A DNA stretch of 64,000 bases from Hymenobacter roseosalivarius DSM 11622 (GTDB lineage: Bacteria; Bacteroidota; Bacteroidia; Cytophagales; Hymenobacteraceae). The notes under the pieces were generated by a model. It did no database searches. It worked only from the letters and a program-made list of their open reading frames with translations, and was not told the DNA's origin. The stretch is from NCBI RefSeq assembly GCF_900176135.1, contig NZ_FWWW01000072.1, positions 1-64,000 of the forward strand, given 5' to 3'. Shown here one piece after another: positions 52,253 to 61,474 of this stretch. Position numbers and translations under genes: made by a program. How positions within the stretch are numbered: position 1 is the stretch's first letter; each line of letters begins with the position of its first letter.

Positions 52253-52465
52253 ATGAAGTTTTTATATGCGTGGCTAGCGTTCTGCGGCATAACACTTCTT
52301 TGGTATTTGGGTAGCGCTACAGGTATTGGCTGTGACGGCGGGTTATGTTTGCTTGGGCTTTTTAGTGTTTCTAGCAGTAAACCTATATTAGCCCATCTTT
52401 TACAAGTTATTCTCCTCGCCTGCTGCTATGGCTGCTGCCTCCTCTTCGCCCTTAGTGTTACTTGA
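52253..52465 (+). CDS. small hydrophobic protein upstream of the HIRAN gene
   Basis: A 70-residue, Cys- and Leu-rich protein with two predicted membrane segments (LYAWLAFCGITLLWYLGS and AHLLQVILLACCYGCCLLFALSVT). Its end overlaps the next gene by 38 bp in another frame. No family recognised. It is AT-rich. It could be a real small membrane protein or a chance open frame; the overlap and hydrophobicity leave this open. Confidence 0.4.
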   Translation: MKFLYAWLAFCGITLLWYLGSATGIGCDGGLCLLGLFSVSSSKPILAHLLQVILLACCYGCCLLFALSVT

Positions 52466-52763
52466 ATGTCTTATTGCGGGCACTTCACACCGTGAGGGCC
52501 TGAAGGCCTACGAGCCGAACCTGCAACTGAGCCAGGACCTAACCTTAGCCCGCGAAGCTGACAGCGCCTATGATGATTGGGCCGTGCGCGTATATACAGC
52601 CGGTTCTGAGCCAGTATGGCTAGGGTATTTGCCCGAAGGCCGTAACGAAACCGTTGCTCGCTTGCTCGACGCTGGGTTTGGGTTGGCTGGCCGTCTCACC
52701 CATAAAGCCTGGGAAGATGACTGGCTGTACCTGGAAATAGAAGTGCTGCTTTTAAGAGAGTAG
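52428..52763 (+). CDS. stand-alone HIRAN-domain protein
   Basis: A 111-residue protein consisting almost only of a HIRAN domain: LLECLIAGTSHREGLKAYEPN, LTLAREADSAYDDWAVRVYTAGSEPVWLGYLPEGRNETVARLLDAGFGLAGRL. HIRAN domains recognise 3' single-stranded DNA ends or stalled forks and are usually fused to helicases or nucleases; here no enzyme is attached. The start at ATG 52428 overlaps the small membrane protein gene. A DNA-damage role is a guess from the domain. Confidence 0.78.
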   Translation: MAAASSSPLVLLECLIAGTSHREGLKAYEPNLQLSQDLTLAREADSAYDDWAVRVYTAGSEPVWLGYLPEGRNETVARLLDAGFGLAGRLTHKAWEDDWLYLEIEVLLLRE

Positions 52764-52790
52764 GGAGATATAAATCTTTACTTCAGAAGC

Positions 52791-52822
52791 AAAAAAAGCC
52801 CCCCAGCATGCTTGGGGGGGGG
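52791..52822 (-). terminator. terminator of the DUF4268 gene
   Basis: AAAAAAAGCCCCCCAGCATG pairs with CTTGGGGGG. On the minus strand a T-run follows, 8-39 bp past the stop codon at 52830. The plus-strand HIRAN gene has no T-run of its own here. Confidence 0.65.
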
Positions 52823-52829
52823 TGGCCTG

Positions 52830-53291
52830 CTACCGCAACTCCTCAAACGCGTATTGTGCATCGCTCCAAAACGCATCCAGTGCAATCAGCCGGGGCTTGA
52901 AAAAGGAAATTAGCTGGGGCCAATCGTCGCGGCTATACAGGTTTACGGGCTGCAGCTCCTGATAAATGCGGCTAATGGGCTGGCCGTTGGCATCATGAGT
53001 TTCCAACTCCCATGTCCAGGCCTCGCCCACGGTTTCTTCCAGCATGGCTTTCAACTGCTGAAACTGCTCGAAGAACAGCTGCCGAATCTCCGCGTCCGCG
53101 TGGGTTAGCTCGATGGCGATGGAGGCGCGGCGGTTGTCGGCGTGCAGGCGGAAATACAAGTTTTTGAAGCCGGTTTTATAGTTGATCCAGTTGGTGGGCA
53201 CGCCTTCGGCCGAGGGTACCGGAGCCATATACTGCCCAAATGTTGTCCAGAAGGCTTGGCGCAGCTGTGCTACTTCCGCTTTACTATACAT
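52830..53291 (-). CDS. DUF4268 family protein
   Basis: A 153-residue protein beginning MYSKAEVAQLRQAFWTTFGQYM. WINYKTGFKNLYFRLHADNRRASIAIELTH and the C-terminal ISFFKPRLIALDAFWSDAQYAFEEL are typical of DUF4268. Some members sit next to or inside nuclease-like proteins, but the family has no proven function. Not linked to a restriction system here. Confidence 0.85.
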   Translation of the reverse strand: MYSKAEVAQLRQAFWTTFGQYMAPVPSAEGVPTNWINYKTGFKNLYFRLHADNRRASIAIELTHADAEIRQLFFEQFQQLKAMLEETVGEAWTWELETHDANGQPISRIYQELQPVNLYSRDDWPQLISFFKPRLIALDAFWSDAQYAFEELR

Positions 53292-53651
53292 TGCTGATAT
53301 GTGTCACTTTTTGCGTCTTCAACAACTCCTGGTACGCAAATAGGTCATCAGCGGCTTATCAGCGTGTGGCCAATAAACATACGAAGTAGCGGTGCATCAT
53401 ATAGTGAGGCTAAAGCAGTATATGCTATGAAGAAAACAATAGGCCTAATATAACCTGATATCAGGCTTTTCTTACGGAAATAATTAGTTTTTGCCGGCCT
53501 CGCGGTAGTGCCAGATAAGGAAGCGTTACTCCCTATATTCAGCCGGTCCTTCCTGATGGGTTTATCGTTAACTAGGGTATTGGGGGGCAAAATTCAGGGA
53601 GCTTTATGCTAAAATTGCCCCCAGAGCCGGTTTCATCGTTGCCAGAAGCCT
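53292..53651. other. intergenic region with no gene seen
   Basis: About 360 bp between the divergent DUF4268 and antiporter genes, rather AT-rich. It contains one TGGGGGGCA (53581). A minus-strand open frame at 53348-53590 has no credible coding features. No clear promoter box was found. Confidence 0.6.
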
Positions 53652-55642
53652 ATGCACGTTCCCATATTTTCAGATGTAATCATTATCCTGCTGCTTTCAG
53701 TGGGGGTTATCCTGGTAGTGAATAAGCTGCGGCTGCCTTCCATTGTAGGATTTCTGGTCACGGGTATCGTGGCCGGCCCGTCGGCGCTCCGGCTGGTGAA
53801 GGCCCAGGACGATGTAGACATGCTGCCGAACTGGGCGTGATTCTACTCATGTTTACTATTGGTCTGGAGTTCTCGCTTTCCAGCCTCTCCCGGCTCAAGC
53901 GGGCCGTGTTTCTGGGGGGCAGTTTGCAGGTCGGCCTGACCATTGGTGCCACCTATCTGCTGGCCGTTGCCTTTAACTTTTCTGCCGCTGAGGCCGTTTT
54001 TCTGGGGTTTTTGCTTTCGTTGAGCAGCACAGCCATTGTCTTAAAGCTTCTCCAGGACCGGCTCGAGATGGAGTCTCCGCACGGACAAGTGACGCTGGCC
54101 ATCCTCATTTTTCAGGATTTGATTGTGGTGCCTATGATGCTGCTCACGCCGATGCTGGCCGGCAAGGGCGCCGGTAATCCGTGGGCGGATCTGGCCTTGC
54201 TGGCGGGTAAAATTATCGGTGTGTTGGCGCTGGTTTGGTTTGGCGCGCGCTACATTATGCCGCGCCTGCTGTTCGTGGTAGCCCAGACGCGCAGCCGCGA
54301 GCTGTTCCTGCTCACTACTATTGGCACCTGTCTGAGCGTAGCCTGGCTGACCTCCACGGTGGGCCTGTCGTTGGCGCTGGGGGCCTTTTTGGCGGGCCTT
54401 ATCATCTCTGAGTCGGAGTACAGCTACGAGGCGGTGAGCAATATTCTGCCCTTCCGCGAGATTTTCGCCAGCTTCTTTTTCGTTTCCATCGGTATGCTGC
54501 TGGATGTCCGGTTCTTCCTGGAAAATTCAGTCACTATCGTGCTCATTACGCTGGGCGTCATGCTAATCAAGCTGCTGCTTACCGTGGGCGCTGCCCTGGC
54601 GCTACGCCTGCCCATGCGCTCCGTACTGCTCGTGGGTCTGGCCTTGTGCCAGGTTGGGGAGTTTGCTTTTATTCTCTCCAAAGTTGGCCTGGAAGCCGGC
54701 CTCATGCAGGAGCAGCATTACCAGTATTTCCTGGCCGTTTCTATCCTCACCATGAGCCTGACGCCGCTGATCATGCTCGGTGCCGAGCCATTTACTACCT
54801 TCCTGCTACGCCTTCGCCTTTTCAAAACCTTGGATCAGGGCCTGCGCATACCAACCGAACAATTGCCCCCCGAGCAGGAACAGACCCTGAATGACCACTT
54901 AGTGGTAATGGGCTACGGGTTCAATGGTCGTAACCTCGTGAAAGCAGCCAAATACGCCAAAGTGCCTTACGTTATCATCGAAACGAACCCCATCACAGTG
55001 CGCCAGGAGCGGGAGCGGGGCGAGCCTATCTTGTACGGCGACGCCTCCCAGGAGCATGTGCTGGAGCAAGCCCACGTAGAGCACGCCCGCGTGATGGTAG
55101 TCGCCATTTCGGACCCGGCCAGCAGCCGGCGCATTGTGGTGGCGCTCCGCAAGATGAATCCGAATTCGTGTATTTTCGTGCGTACCCGCTATATCCACGA
55201 GATGGAGGAGCTGTACCGCCTGGGCGCCACCGAAGTAATTCCGGAAGAGCTGGAAGCCTCCATCGAAATCTTCTCGCGGGTGCTGGCCAAATACCTGGTG
55301 CCCATGCCCGAAATCGACAAGCTCATCGGCGAGCTACGCGCCGGCCGCTATGATATGCTACGCCGCCGCTCCCTCACCGAAGGCGAGTGGTCATCGATGC
55401 ACGTATCACTGGCCGATGCCGAAATGTCGACTTTCAAGGTGTCACCCGAAGGGGAGCTGGTGGGCAAAACCTTATCCGAAACGGAGGTGCGCCAACGGTT
55501 CGGTATTAGTCTGCTCGCTATCCGGCGTGGGGGGCAAGTGTTGTATGAAATGACCGGGGATACGGTTATTGAACCCAATGACACGCTCTATATCTTCGGC
55601 CAGCCGGAGCGCGTGCAGGAGTTTGCCCGCAACGCGGATTAA
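53652..55642 (+). pseudogene. KefB/KefC-type CPA2 antiporter, frameshift near 53825
   Basis: The first frame gives MHVPIFSDVIIILLLSVGVILVV... to VDMLPNWA and stops. The next frame, from 53837, gives MILLMFTIGLEFSLSSLSRLKRAVF and continues for 601 residues. Inserting one G at about 53825 restores DMLAELGVILLMFTIGLEFSL, the exact CPA2 motif, so the break is a single-base loss. The downstream part is intact: about 12 helices, a TrkA-N NAD-binding domain with GYGFNGRNLVKAAK, and a TrkA-C domain at the end (SLLAIRRGGQVLYEMTGDTVI). Such proteins exchange K+ or Na+ for protons. It is either recently inactivated or a sequencing error. Confidence 0.85.
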
Positions 55643-55678
55643 GAATTTTTGGTCCTTTGCCCTTGCCCCAATTAAATC

Positions 55679-55770
55679 GTCATGCAGAGCGGAGCGAAGC
55701 ATCTCGTGTGCTGATGAGAGGTTAGTAGTCCTGCTAAACACGCGAGATGCTTCGCTCCGCTCTGCATGAC
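55679..55770. repeat. perfect 28-bp palindromic repeat, family with 42908-43013
   Basis: The arms at 55679-55706 and 55743-55770 are exactly complementary over 28 bp, with a 36-bp centre. The arm opens GTCATGCAGAGCGGAGCG and shares its core with the repeat before hrpB. It lies between the antiporter pseudogene and ruvB. Confidence 0.92.
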
Positions 55771-55861
55771 AGCTATTATGTAATTACTAACTATTTTAGC
55801 TATTATCTCCTGTGCTAAATATTTTTTACTAAAACGGGAAGCATTTCGCCCCCCAAAGCGT

Positions 55862-55869
55862 TACCTTTA
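55862..55869 (+). promoter_or_regulatory. -7 promoter box (TACCTTTA) of ruvB
   Basis: Seven of eight match to TAnnTTTG, 26 bp before the ATG at 55896. Confidence 0.5.
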
Positions 55870-55895
55870 TTCAACGCCAAACCTAGTAGCCCGCT

Positions 55896-56951
55896 ATGCG
55901 CGAAGCATTTCTCACCGGTGGCAACGACCACATGGACCCCTCCGAGAAGGAGATTGACAAGGCCCTGCGGCCCCTCAGTTTCTCCGACTTTACGGGTCAG
56001 CATAAAATTGTCGATAACCTGAAAATATTCGTGGCAGCTGCTCGTCGGCGCGGCGAAGCTCTTGACCACGTACTCTTGCACGGGCCTCCCGGTCTGGGCA
56101 AAACCACGTTGTCGCACATCATCGCGGCCGAGCTGGAAGCAGGTATCAAAATGACCAGCGGTCCGGTGCTCGACAAGCCTTCTGACTTGGCCGGCCTGCT
56201 CACCAATCTGGAGCCCAACGACGTGCTTTTCATCGACGAGATTCACCGCCTTAATCCCGTGGTGGAAGAGTACTTGTACTCGGCTATGGAGGATTACCGC
56301 ATCGATATCATGCTCGATTCGGGGCCGAATGCGCGCTCGGTGCAGATATCCTTGTCGCCGTTTACGCTCATTGGGGCTACTACGCGCTCCGGCTTGCTGA
56401 CCTCGCCGCTCCGTGCCCGTTTTGGTATCAATGCCCGCCTGGAGTACTACGATTCAGCCTTGCTGACCAGTATTGTGAAGCGCTCGGCCGAGATTTTACA
56501 AACGCCCATCCACGAGGATGCGGCCTTCGAAATTGCCCGCCGCTCGCGTGGTACGCCGCGTATCGCCAACAACCTGCTGCGCCGTACCCGCGACTTCGCC
56601 CAGATAAAAGGCACCGGCACCATCACCGTTGATATCGCCCAGTTTGCCTTGAACGCCCTCGACGTTGACCAGAATGGCCTCGACGAAATGGACGTGCGCA
56701 TCCTGACGACTATCATCGACAAGTTCAAAGGTGGTCCGGTGGGCTTGAGTACTATTGCTACGGCTTGCTCCGAGGAGTCCGAAACCATTGAGGAAGTGTA
56801 CGAGCCGTTCCTTATTCAGGAAGGCTACCTCAAGCGCACTTCGCGGGGCCGTGAGGCGACGGAAGCCGCCTACCGCCACTTGGGCAAGCTTATGCCTCAG
56901 CACCTGCGCGGCAACTCGCCCGGCGACTTATTTGGGGAGCAACCCGTTTAG
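55896..56951 (+). CDS. ruvB: Holliday junction branch migration ATPase RuvB
   Basis: RuvB, 351 residues, the hexameric motor that drives Holliday junction migration with RuvA. Walker A is [11 protein letters not shown] (63-71), Walker B is [10 protein letters not shown] (114-123), sensor 1 is [20 protein letters not shown], and the arginine finger lies in [20 protein letters not shown]. The winged-helix C-terminus ends YRHLGKL. ATG 55896 is used; an ATG 12 codons later (MDPSEKEI) is an alternative. Confidence 0.98.
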   Translation: MREAFLTGGNDHMDPSEKEIDKALRPLSFSDFTGQHKIVDNLKIFVAAARRRGEALDHVLLHGPPGLGKTTLSHIIAAELEAGIKMTSGPVLDKPSDLAGLLTNLEPNDVLFIDEIHRLNPVVEEYLYSAMEDYRIDIMLDSGPNARSVQISLSPFTLIGATTRSGLLTSPLRARFGINARLEYYDSALLTSIVKRSAEILQTPIHEDAAFEIARRSRGTPRIANNLLRRTRDFAQIKGTGTITVDIAQFALNALDVDQNGLDEMDVRILTTIIDKFKGGPVGLSTIATACSEESETIEEVYEPFLIQEGYLKRTSRGREATEAAYRHLGKLMPQHLRGNSPGDLFGEQPV

Positions 56952-56987
56952 TAAGTTGCTGCTAACGCAAATCAAAAGACCATTTGG

Positions 56988-57020
56988 AACGCACCGCCCA
57001 CAGCGGTGCGTTTCTTTTTT
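56988..57020 (+). terminator. ruvB terminator
   Basis: AACGCACCGC pairs with GCGGTGCGTT over a short CCACA loop and is followed by a T-run (TCTTTTTT). Confidence 0.9.
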
Positions 57021-57135
57021 CACCCGTACTTTACCTCAGCAAGGCACAAGCTTTACTTTGTCTCGGTAAGAGTTGTAGTTGGTTGCCGCCTTATCTTATC
57101 ATCTGACCGTTAGCAGCGGCATTTTAGCGAATTCT

Positions 57136-58125
57136 GTGACCGTCGACGAATCCATCCAAAGCCGTAATGCTGCCTTTATCAAGTGTCGGGCGGCGGAATT
57201 GGGCTTTATGTATTGCGGCATCTCGAAGGCAGAGTTTCTGGAAGAAGAAGCCTACCGCCTCGAAAATTGGCTTAATCGCCAGATGCACGGGCAGATGGGC
57301 TATATGGCCAACCACTTCGATAAGCGCCTTGACCCGCGCCTGCTGGTAGAGGGCGCTAAGTCAGTGATTTCGCTACTGCTTAACTATTTCCCCGCCGAAG
57401 AAGACCAGCAGCCCGCCGACACGCTGCACATCAGCAAGTATGCCTACGGCCGCGACTACCATTTCGTCATCAAAGACAAGCTCAAAACCCTGCTGGCGGA
57501 TATTCAGCAGGAAATAGGCGAGGTAGGCGGGCGGGTGTTCGTCGATTCGGCCCCGGTGATGGATAAGGTGTGGGCTAAGAAAAGCGGTCTGGGCTGGGTC
57601 GGCAAAAACTCCAACCTTATTACGCCAGGGGTGGGCAGCTTCTACTTCATAGCTGAGCTAATCGTGGACCTGGATTTGGCCCCCGATGGCCCCATCAAGG
57701 ACTACTGCGGTACCTGCCGCAAGTGCATGGATGCCTGCCCCACTGATGCCATAGCGGAGCCTTACGTGGTGGATGGCAGCAAATGCATCAGCTACTTCAC
57801 CATCGAGCTAAAAGACCAGATTCCGAGTGAGGTGGGGGGCAAATTAGGAAACTGGGTGTTTGGCTGCGACATCTGCCAGGATGTGTGCCCGTGGAACCGC
57901 TTCTCCAAACCCCACCAGGAGCCGCAATTCCGGGCGCATCCGCAGCTCAAGGAAATGAGCCCCACCGACTGGCAGGAAATCACGCACGAATTGTTTACAG
58001 AGCTGTTTCGGCAGTCGGCGGTGAAGCGCACGGGCTATGCGGGCCTTACACGCACTATTCAGTTCGTAAGTGAGCCGCAAATTTCTGTGGTTTATAAGGA
58101 AAAAGCCCCCCGCGAGGATGCCTGA
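57136..58125 (+). CDS. queG: epoxyqueuosine reductase QueG
   Basis: Iron-sulfur and cobalamin enzyme that reduces epoxyqueuosine in tRNA to queuosine. Two [4Fe-4S] clusters are visible: [12 protein letters not shown] and [11 protein letters not shown]. Earlier it has [40 protein letters not shown] and [14 protein letters not shown]. The start is uncertain: the frame opens at TTG 57079, but GTG 57136 ([16 protein letters not shown]) leads directly into the family's N-terminus. The last codons lie inside the terminator stem at 58100. Length of 329 residues is normal. Confidence 0.95.
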   Translation: MTVDESIQSRNAAFIKCRAAELGFMYCGISKAEFLEEEAYRLENWLNRQMHGQMGYMANHFDKRLDPRLLVEGAKSVISLLLNYFPAEEDQQPADTLHISKYAYGRDYHFVIKDKLKTLLADIQQEIGEVGGRVFVDSAPVMDKVWAKKSGLGWVGKNSNLITPGVGSFYFIAELIVDLDLAPDGPIKDYCGTCRKCMDACPTDAIAEPYVVDGSKCISYFTIELKDQIPSEVGGKLGNWVFGCDICQDVCPWNRFSKPHQEPQFRAHPQLKEMSPTDWQEITHELFTELFRQSAVKRTGYAGLTRTIQFVSEPQISVVYKEKAPREDA

Positions 58126-58150
58126 ACGGCTGCTCGCGGGGGGCTTTCTT
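58100..58150 (+). terminator. queG terminator overlapping the coding end
   Basis: A long stem with arms AAAAAGCCCCCCGCGAG and CTCGCGGGGGGCTTTCT. The stop codon lies in the loop, so part of the stem encodes the last residues of QueG. Confidence 0.88.
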
Positions 58151-58169
58151 GGGTACTGCTTCCTGTGCT

Positions 58170-58358
58170 CTAAGCGGCCTGAACAAACACGCGGTTAAGA
58201 ATGCGCTGATAGATGCTGGCGAACTGCTCGTAGCACCAGGTTTTTAGTTGGGTCAACTCTTCCGGCACGAGCATGCGCAGGGCTTTGCGTAACTCCTTCT
58301 CAAATAGGATTTTGTCGAAGCTTACCTTGAACAGAATGGTTTTTGCATATTCTAACAT
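58170..58358 (-). CDS. small conserved Bacteroidota protein
   Basis: The frame is open to 58460, but ATG 58358 (MLEYAKTILFKVSFDKILFEKELRKAL) starts a compact 62-residue helical protein. LVPEELTQLKTWCYEQFASIYQRILN continues the pattern. I recognise this as a conserved short Bacteroidota protein without a known role. The upstream part of the longer frame is hydrophobic and AT-rich, and probably untranslated. Confidence 0.75.
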   Translation of the reverse strand: MLEYAKTILFKVSFDKILFEKELRKALRMLVPEELTQLKTWCYEQFASIYQRILNRVFVQAA

Positions 58359-58615
58359 TGCGATGAATAGGAATAAAGGTGGGTGGTGAAGGGTGGGAAC
58401 GAAGGATATTGTATACGAAAGCCTGCATAAAAAGGCTTTCTCCAGGGACCAAAGCGTCACCTTATTTTTTAAAGTGTGCGACGCCTTAAAGGGATAGTAT
58501 CAAAGATAATCTGCTACCCAACCCGGGCACAAGCTCAGGACTAAAAAAGAACGACATAAGTCGTTCTCTTGTTGCAATTTGAGTATTAAATCGACGTTAA
58601 TAAGTAGTTGGCTGC

Positions 58616-59497
58616 CTAGTACGTAAAAAGACCGACTAGCGCGGCTGCGGTGGTGGCCGAGATCGGCTCATCGAAGGCTTCAGCCACCTTAGCCACAGTC
58701 ACCACCGTATTCAGCGGAGCCTGATCGAAGGGTACTTGCCTGAGGCCAGCTATAAATTGATTAACCAGTTCCTCGCCTGCGTATACGGCATCCGTCTTGC
58801 CAGGCACCGCAACGCTGGTGTCGCTGGCACTCACCCAGTTCTTGACGTTCGCGCCGCGCGCGCGCCGCATACTGCGGATGTGAGAGGCATGACGGGCTTC
58901 CACGGAGTGAATGCGTAGGGCCGCTTCCAACAATGAGTTATCGGTTTGCAGGAAGCCTGCTTGTCCTTTATAAGCCCGCACACCAGCATCTTCCAGGGTT
59001 TGGGCTACTTGCAGGAAGGTATCGAAGTTAGTAAACACATCAGCGAATACGGCGGGTTGAGTGCTATTCTTACTGCCCGTGAAGTCGAAGCGGGGCTTGG
59101 CGGGCGGCGTGCCACCCGATGCCACAATGATGCGCTCCAGAAACCGCACATGCTGCTGCTCGTGGCGGTAGATGGTTTCAATAGCCAGGCGGGTGCCCGT
59201 TGGAAAGAAATTGGTAGGCACGCCAGGAGCGCCTGCCACTAGCCCCAGGGCACGGGCATAAAACTCGCTCTCCAGATATTCCAGCGTGAGCGCAAGGTTC
59301 AGGGAGTCGAGAATGGTGCGGATATCGCGGGCCTGGGCTGGCATAATGGCCGTACCAACTGCCAGGGGCAACGCTGCCAGCGCCGCCGTACGACCTAGTT
59401 GGCTGAGAGGGGCAAAAACTGCCCGCCGCGAGCTAAGCCGAGCATATAATGTAGGATCTACTTCGGCCAGATCGGCGAGGAGTTTGAGAATATTCAT
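58616..59497 (-). CDS. exported ferritin-like protein (pair 2, second gene)
   Basis: A 293-residue protein of the Ferritin_2 type (the group that includes plant desiccation-related protein PCC13-62). It begins MNILKLLADLAEVDPTLYARLSSRR, then a Tat-like SRRAVFAPLSQLGRTAALAA signal ending near AQA. The four-helix domain shows the E and ExxH metal-ligand pattern: LEYLESEFYARAL, RHEQQHVRFLERI, TLEDAGVRAYKG and HSVEARHASHIRSMR. It may bind iron or manganese in the periplasm. It is the second gene of a pair with 59521, 23 bp apart. Confidence 0.85.
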   Translation of the reverse strand: MNILKLLADLAEVDPTLYARLSSRRAVFAPLSQLGRTAALAALPLAVGTAIMPAQARDIRTILDSLNLALTLEYLESEFYARALGLVAGAPGVPTNFFPTGTRLAIETIYRHEQQHVRFLERIIVASGGTPPAKPRFDFTGSKNSTQPAVFADVFTNFDTFLQVAQTLEDAGVRAYKGQAGFLQTDNSLLEAALRIHSVEARHASHIRSMRRARGANVKNWVSASDTSVAVPGKTDAVYAGEELVNQFIAGLRQVPFDQAPLNTVVTVAKVAEAFDEPISATTAAALVGLFTY

Positions 59498-59520
59498 GGC
59501 GCGGGAGTAACCGAAGGAGC

Positions 59521-60234
59521 TTAGCTGGGCAGGCTGGCTGCCGAGATAGTAATGTTGAGAAAAGTATTCACTACGGCCAGCACCTGAACAGGTGTTTTAG
59601 CCGCATCGAGTCCGTCGAATTCGCCACCGGTATTGGCTACAACCTCGGCGGCAGCGAAGGAATTAGGCAGCAGCAGATCCCGGACCAAGGCTGCGTGGCG
59701 CGCTTCCACGGAAGCTATTTTGCCCGCCAGGCCCAGGTATACCGGGTCGGCGAAGAGTTTGCCGGCACCATTGTAGGCAGCTACACCCAGATCTTCCAGG
59801 GTTTGGGCGGCCGTCAGGACGCCCGCGCGCGTGGTAAGCGTGAAGGACGAAAAATTAAACGTAGCCGTGCCGATGGCGCTCGTGCCCAGTGCGAACTTGA
59901 AGAATTCGCGGTGTATAACTTCGTGGTCGCGCATATCCGTGAAGTAGGCGAGCTCGGTGGCCGGCATATCGGCCGGAGGCGCGGCTACTACTTTATCGTA
60001 AAAAGCAGCTTCCAATTGCTCCAGCAGATAAGCATAGTTGAGCAGGCCGGTATCGCCGGTACCGAGGGTAAACGCCTGTTCGGGCGTAACCTCCGGCGTC
60101 TCATCATCTTTCGCGCAGCCCGCAAATACCAGGGCCGATGAAGCGGCCGTAGCGCCGGCTACTCTGAAAAAAGTGCGCCGCCGCACCGGTCGCGCCGAAA
60201 ACAGGCGAGTGAAAGAGGTAGAATTCATATGCAT
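59521..60234 (-). CDS. Tat-exported ferritin-like lipoprotein (pair 2, first gene)
   Basis: I place the start at ATG 60234 (MHMNSTSFTRLFSARPVRRR) or 60228; the frame is open to 60315. The signal has a twin Arg (VRRRTFFRVAGATAASS) and a lipobox (LVFAGC), so it is probably a Tat-exported lipoprotein. Ferritin_2 ligand motifs: LEQLEAAFYDKV, DHEVIHREFFKFAL, EDLGVAAYNGAG and VEARHAALVRDLL. Length is about 237 residues. A TATCTTTG box at 60294 supplies its own promoter. Confidence 0.85.
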   Translation of the reverse strand: MHMNSTSFTRLFSARPVRRRTFFRVAGATAASSALVFAGCAKDDETPEVTPEQAFTLGTGDTGLLNYAYLLEQLEAAFYDKVVAAPPADMPATELAYFTDMRDHEVIHREFFKFALGTSAIGTATFNFSSFTLTTRAGVLTAAQTLEDLGVAAYNGAGKLFADPVYLGLAGKIASVEARHAALVRDLLLPNSFAAAEVVANTGGEFDGLDAAKTPVQVLAVVNTFLNITISAASLPS

Positions 60235-60293
60235 AGAAGCGAGAGAACAAAGCCAAAAAAGCCCCCCGGAAAGAATGATAGAGGCCGGAGAAG

Positions 60294-60301
60294 CAAAGAT
60301 A
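60294..60301 (-). promoter_or_regulatory. -7 promoter box (TATCTTTG) of ferritin-like pair 2
   Basis: A perfect TAnnTTTG on the minus strand, about 60 bp before the ATG at 60234. The -33 element is not at the usual spacing. Confidence 0.55.
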
Positions 60302-60375
60302 GCCCGATAAGCCAACTCCGATTATAGACCAGATACTTTCAGGTTGCAAAGTGTTGCACGAGTCAGCCAAAAAAC

Positions 60376-60406
60376 AAAAAAGGACGACCCAAAGGCCGTC
60401 CTTTTT
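60376..60406 (-). terminator. terminator after ferritin-like pair 1
   Basis: AAAAAGGACG and CGTCCTTTTT pair around a short loop, 25-55 bp past the stop codon of the gene at 60431. It separates the two ferritin-like pairs into two transcripts. Confidence 0.85.
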
Positions 60407-60430
60407 AGAACTGATAAACGAAAGCAGCGA

Positions 60431-61426
60431 TTAGATAAACGTGCTGCCGGTAACCACAAACGTGCGAGCGATGTCTGATACTACCGGTACGGGCAGTGCC
60501 TCATCGAAAGCCTCGGAGAAGGCCACCGCCGGGAAGTTTAAAGAAGCCAGAGCCGTCAGGAGGTTTACGCCTCCTTGGGTTACGTTGTCTTCAGCGGGGA
60601 AGGTGATAACAGCCGGCGTATAGGCTGGTGCAGCGCCCATAGCATATACCGGAGCCGTTTGGGCTGGAGCTGGTCCACCACCATCGGTACCGGATATCCA
60701 GCTTTTTGGTGAAGCACTACGGTCGGTGCCGGCAGCAGCCGTTTGCGAAGCGGCATTGTTCATAGCACCGGCACGACGCATCGTGCGGATACGCGAGGCG
60801 TGACGAGCTTCTACTGAGTGAATGTTCAGTGCGGCGGTCAGCACGTCTTTGTTGCTGGCCAGATACGGAGCACCGCCTTTGTAGGCCCGTACGCCAGTAT
60901 CTTCCAAGGCCTGAGATACAGCCAGGAACACCGCAGGGGCCGTGAATACCGTCGCAAATGGGCCAGGAGTAGTACCACCTTTGGCACCCGTGAAATCAAA
61001 AGTGTTGGCGGGAGGCGCAGCAATAGCGTTGGTGCCGAGGGCCGTGCGCAGGAAGGCGACGTGGGCCATCTCATCATTACGGATTCTGTCCAGCGCTGCC
61101 AGGTTGGTAGCGCTAAAGCCAGCGCGGAAGGCAGTCTGGGCGGCAGTGGCTGTGGCCCCCATTGCTCCCAAGCCTCTGTTGTAAAAGTCAGCCTCCAGAT
61201 ATTCCAGCTTCAGGGCGAAGTTGAGAACATCATTTACGCTGGGAGCCATGCTGGTCTGTGCATACGCCTTATTTAGGACGGCACCAAAGGCCAAGGGTAC
61301 TGCTGCCCCGGCTAGGGTTTTTCCCATGCCGCTCATGTGCTTGAAAATGCTACGGCGGGAGTCGAGACGATCGTATACCTCAGGGTCTACTTTCTCGATT
61401 TCAGAGATTATTTGGAAGATATTCAT
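60431..61426 (-). CDS. exported ferritin-like protein (pair 1, second gene)
   Basis: A 331-residue relative of the gene at 58616. MNIFQIISEIEKVDPEVYDRLDSRR precedes a Tat-like SRRSIFKHMSGMGKTLAGAAVPLAFG signal. Ferritin_2 motifs are LEYLEADFYNRGL, RNDEMAHVAFLRTAL, LEDTGVRAYKGG and HSVEARHASRIRTMRR. A longer, Ala/Pro-rich C-terminal region than its paralogue (about residues 225-331) makes up the extra length. First-gene partner is 61475, 48 bp upstream in transcription. Confidence 0.85.
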   Translation of the reverse strand: MNIFQIISEIEKVDPEVYDRLDSRRSIFKHMSGMGKTLAGAAVPLAFGAVLNKAYAQTSMAPSVNDVLNFALKLEYLEADFYNRGLGAMGATATAAQTAFRAGFSATNLAALDRIRNDEMAHVAFLRTALGTNAIAAPPANTFDFTGAKGGTTPGPFATVFTAPAVFLAVSQALEDTGVRAYKGGAPYLASNKDVLTAALNIHSVEARHASRIRTMRRAGAMNNAASQTAAAGTDRSASPKSWISGTDGGGPAPAQTAPVYAMGAAPAYTPAVITFPAEDNVTQGGVNLLTALASLNFPAVAFSEAFDEALPVPVVSDIARTFVVTGSTFI

Positions 61427-61474
61427 GCTACAAGGTCGAAGATTGAGTGAGGGTAAGGACTACAAGCGCCTGCA

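Noticed and set aside
53348..53590. An 80-codon minus-strand frame in the gap before the antiporter
   Set aside because: No start signal, no family and AT-rich composition without codon pattern.
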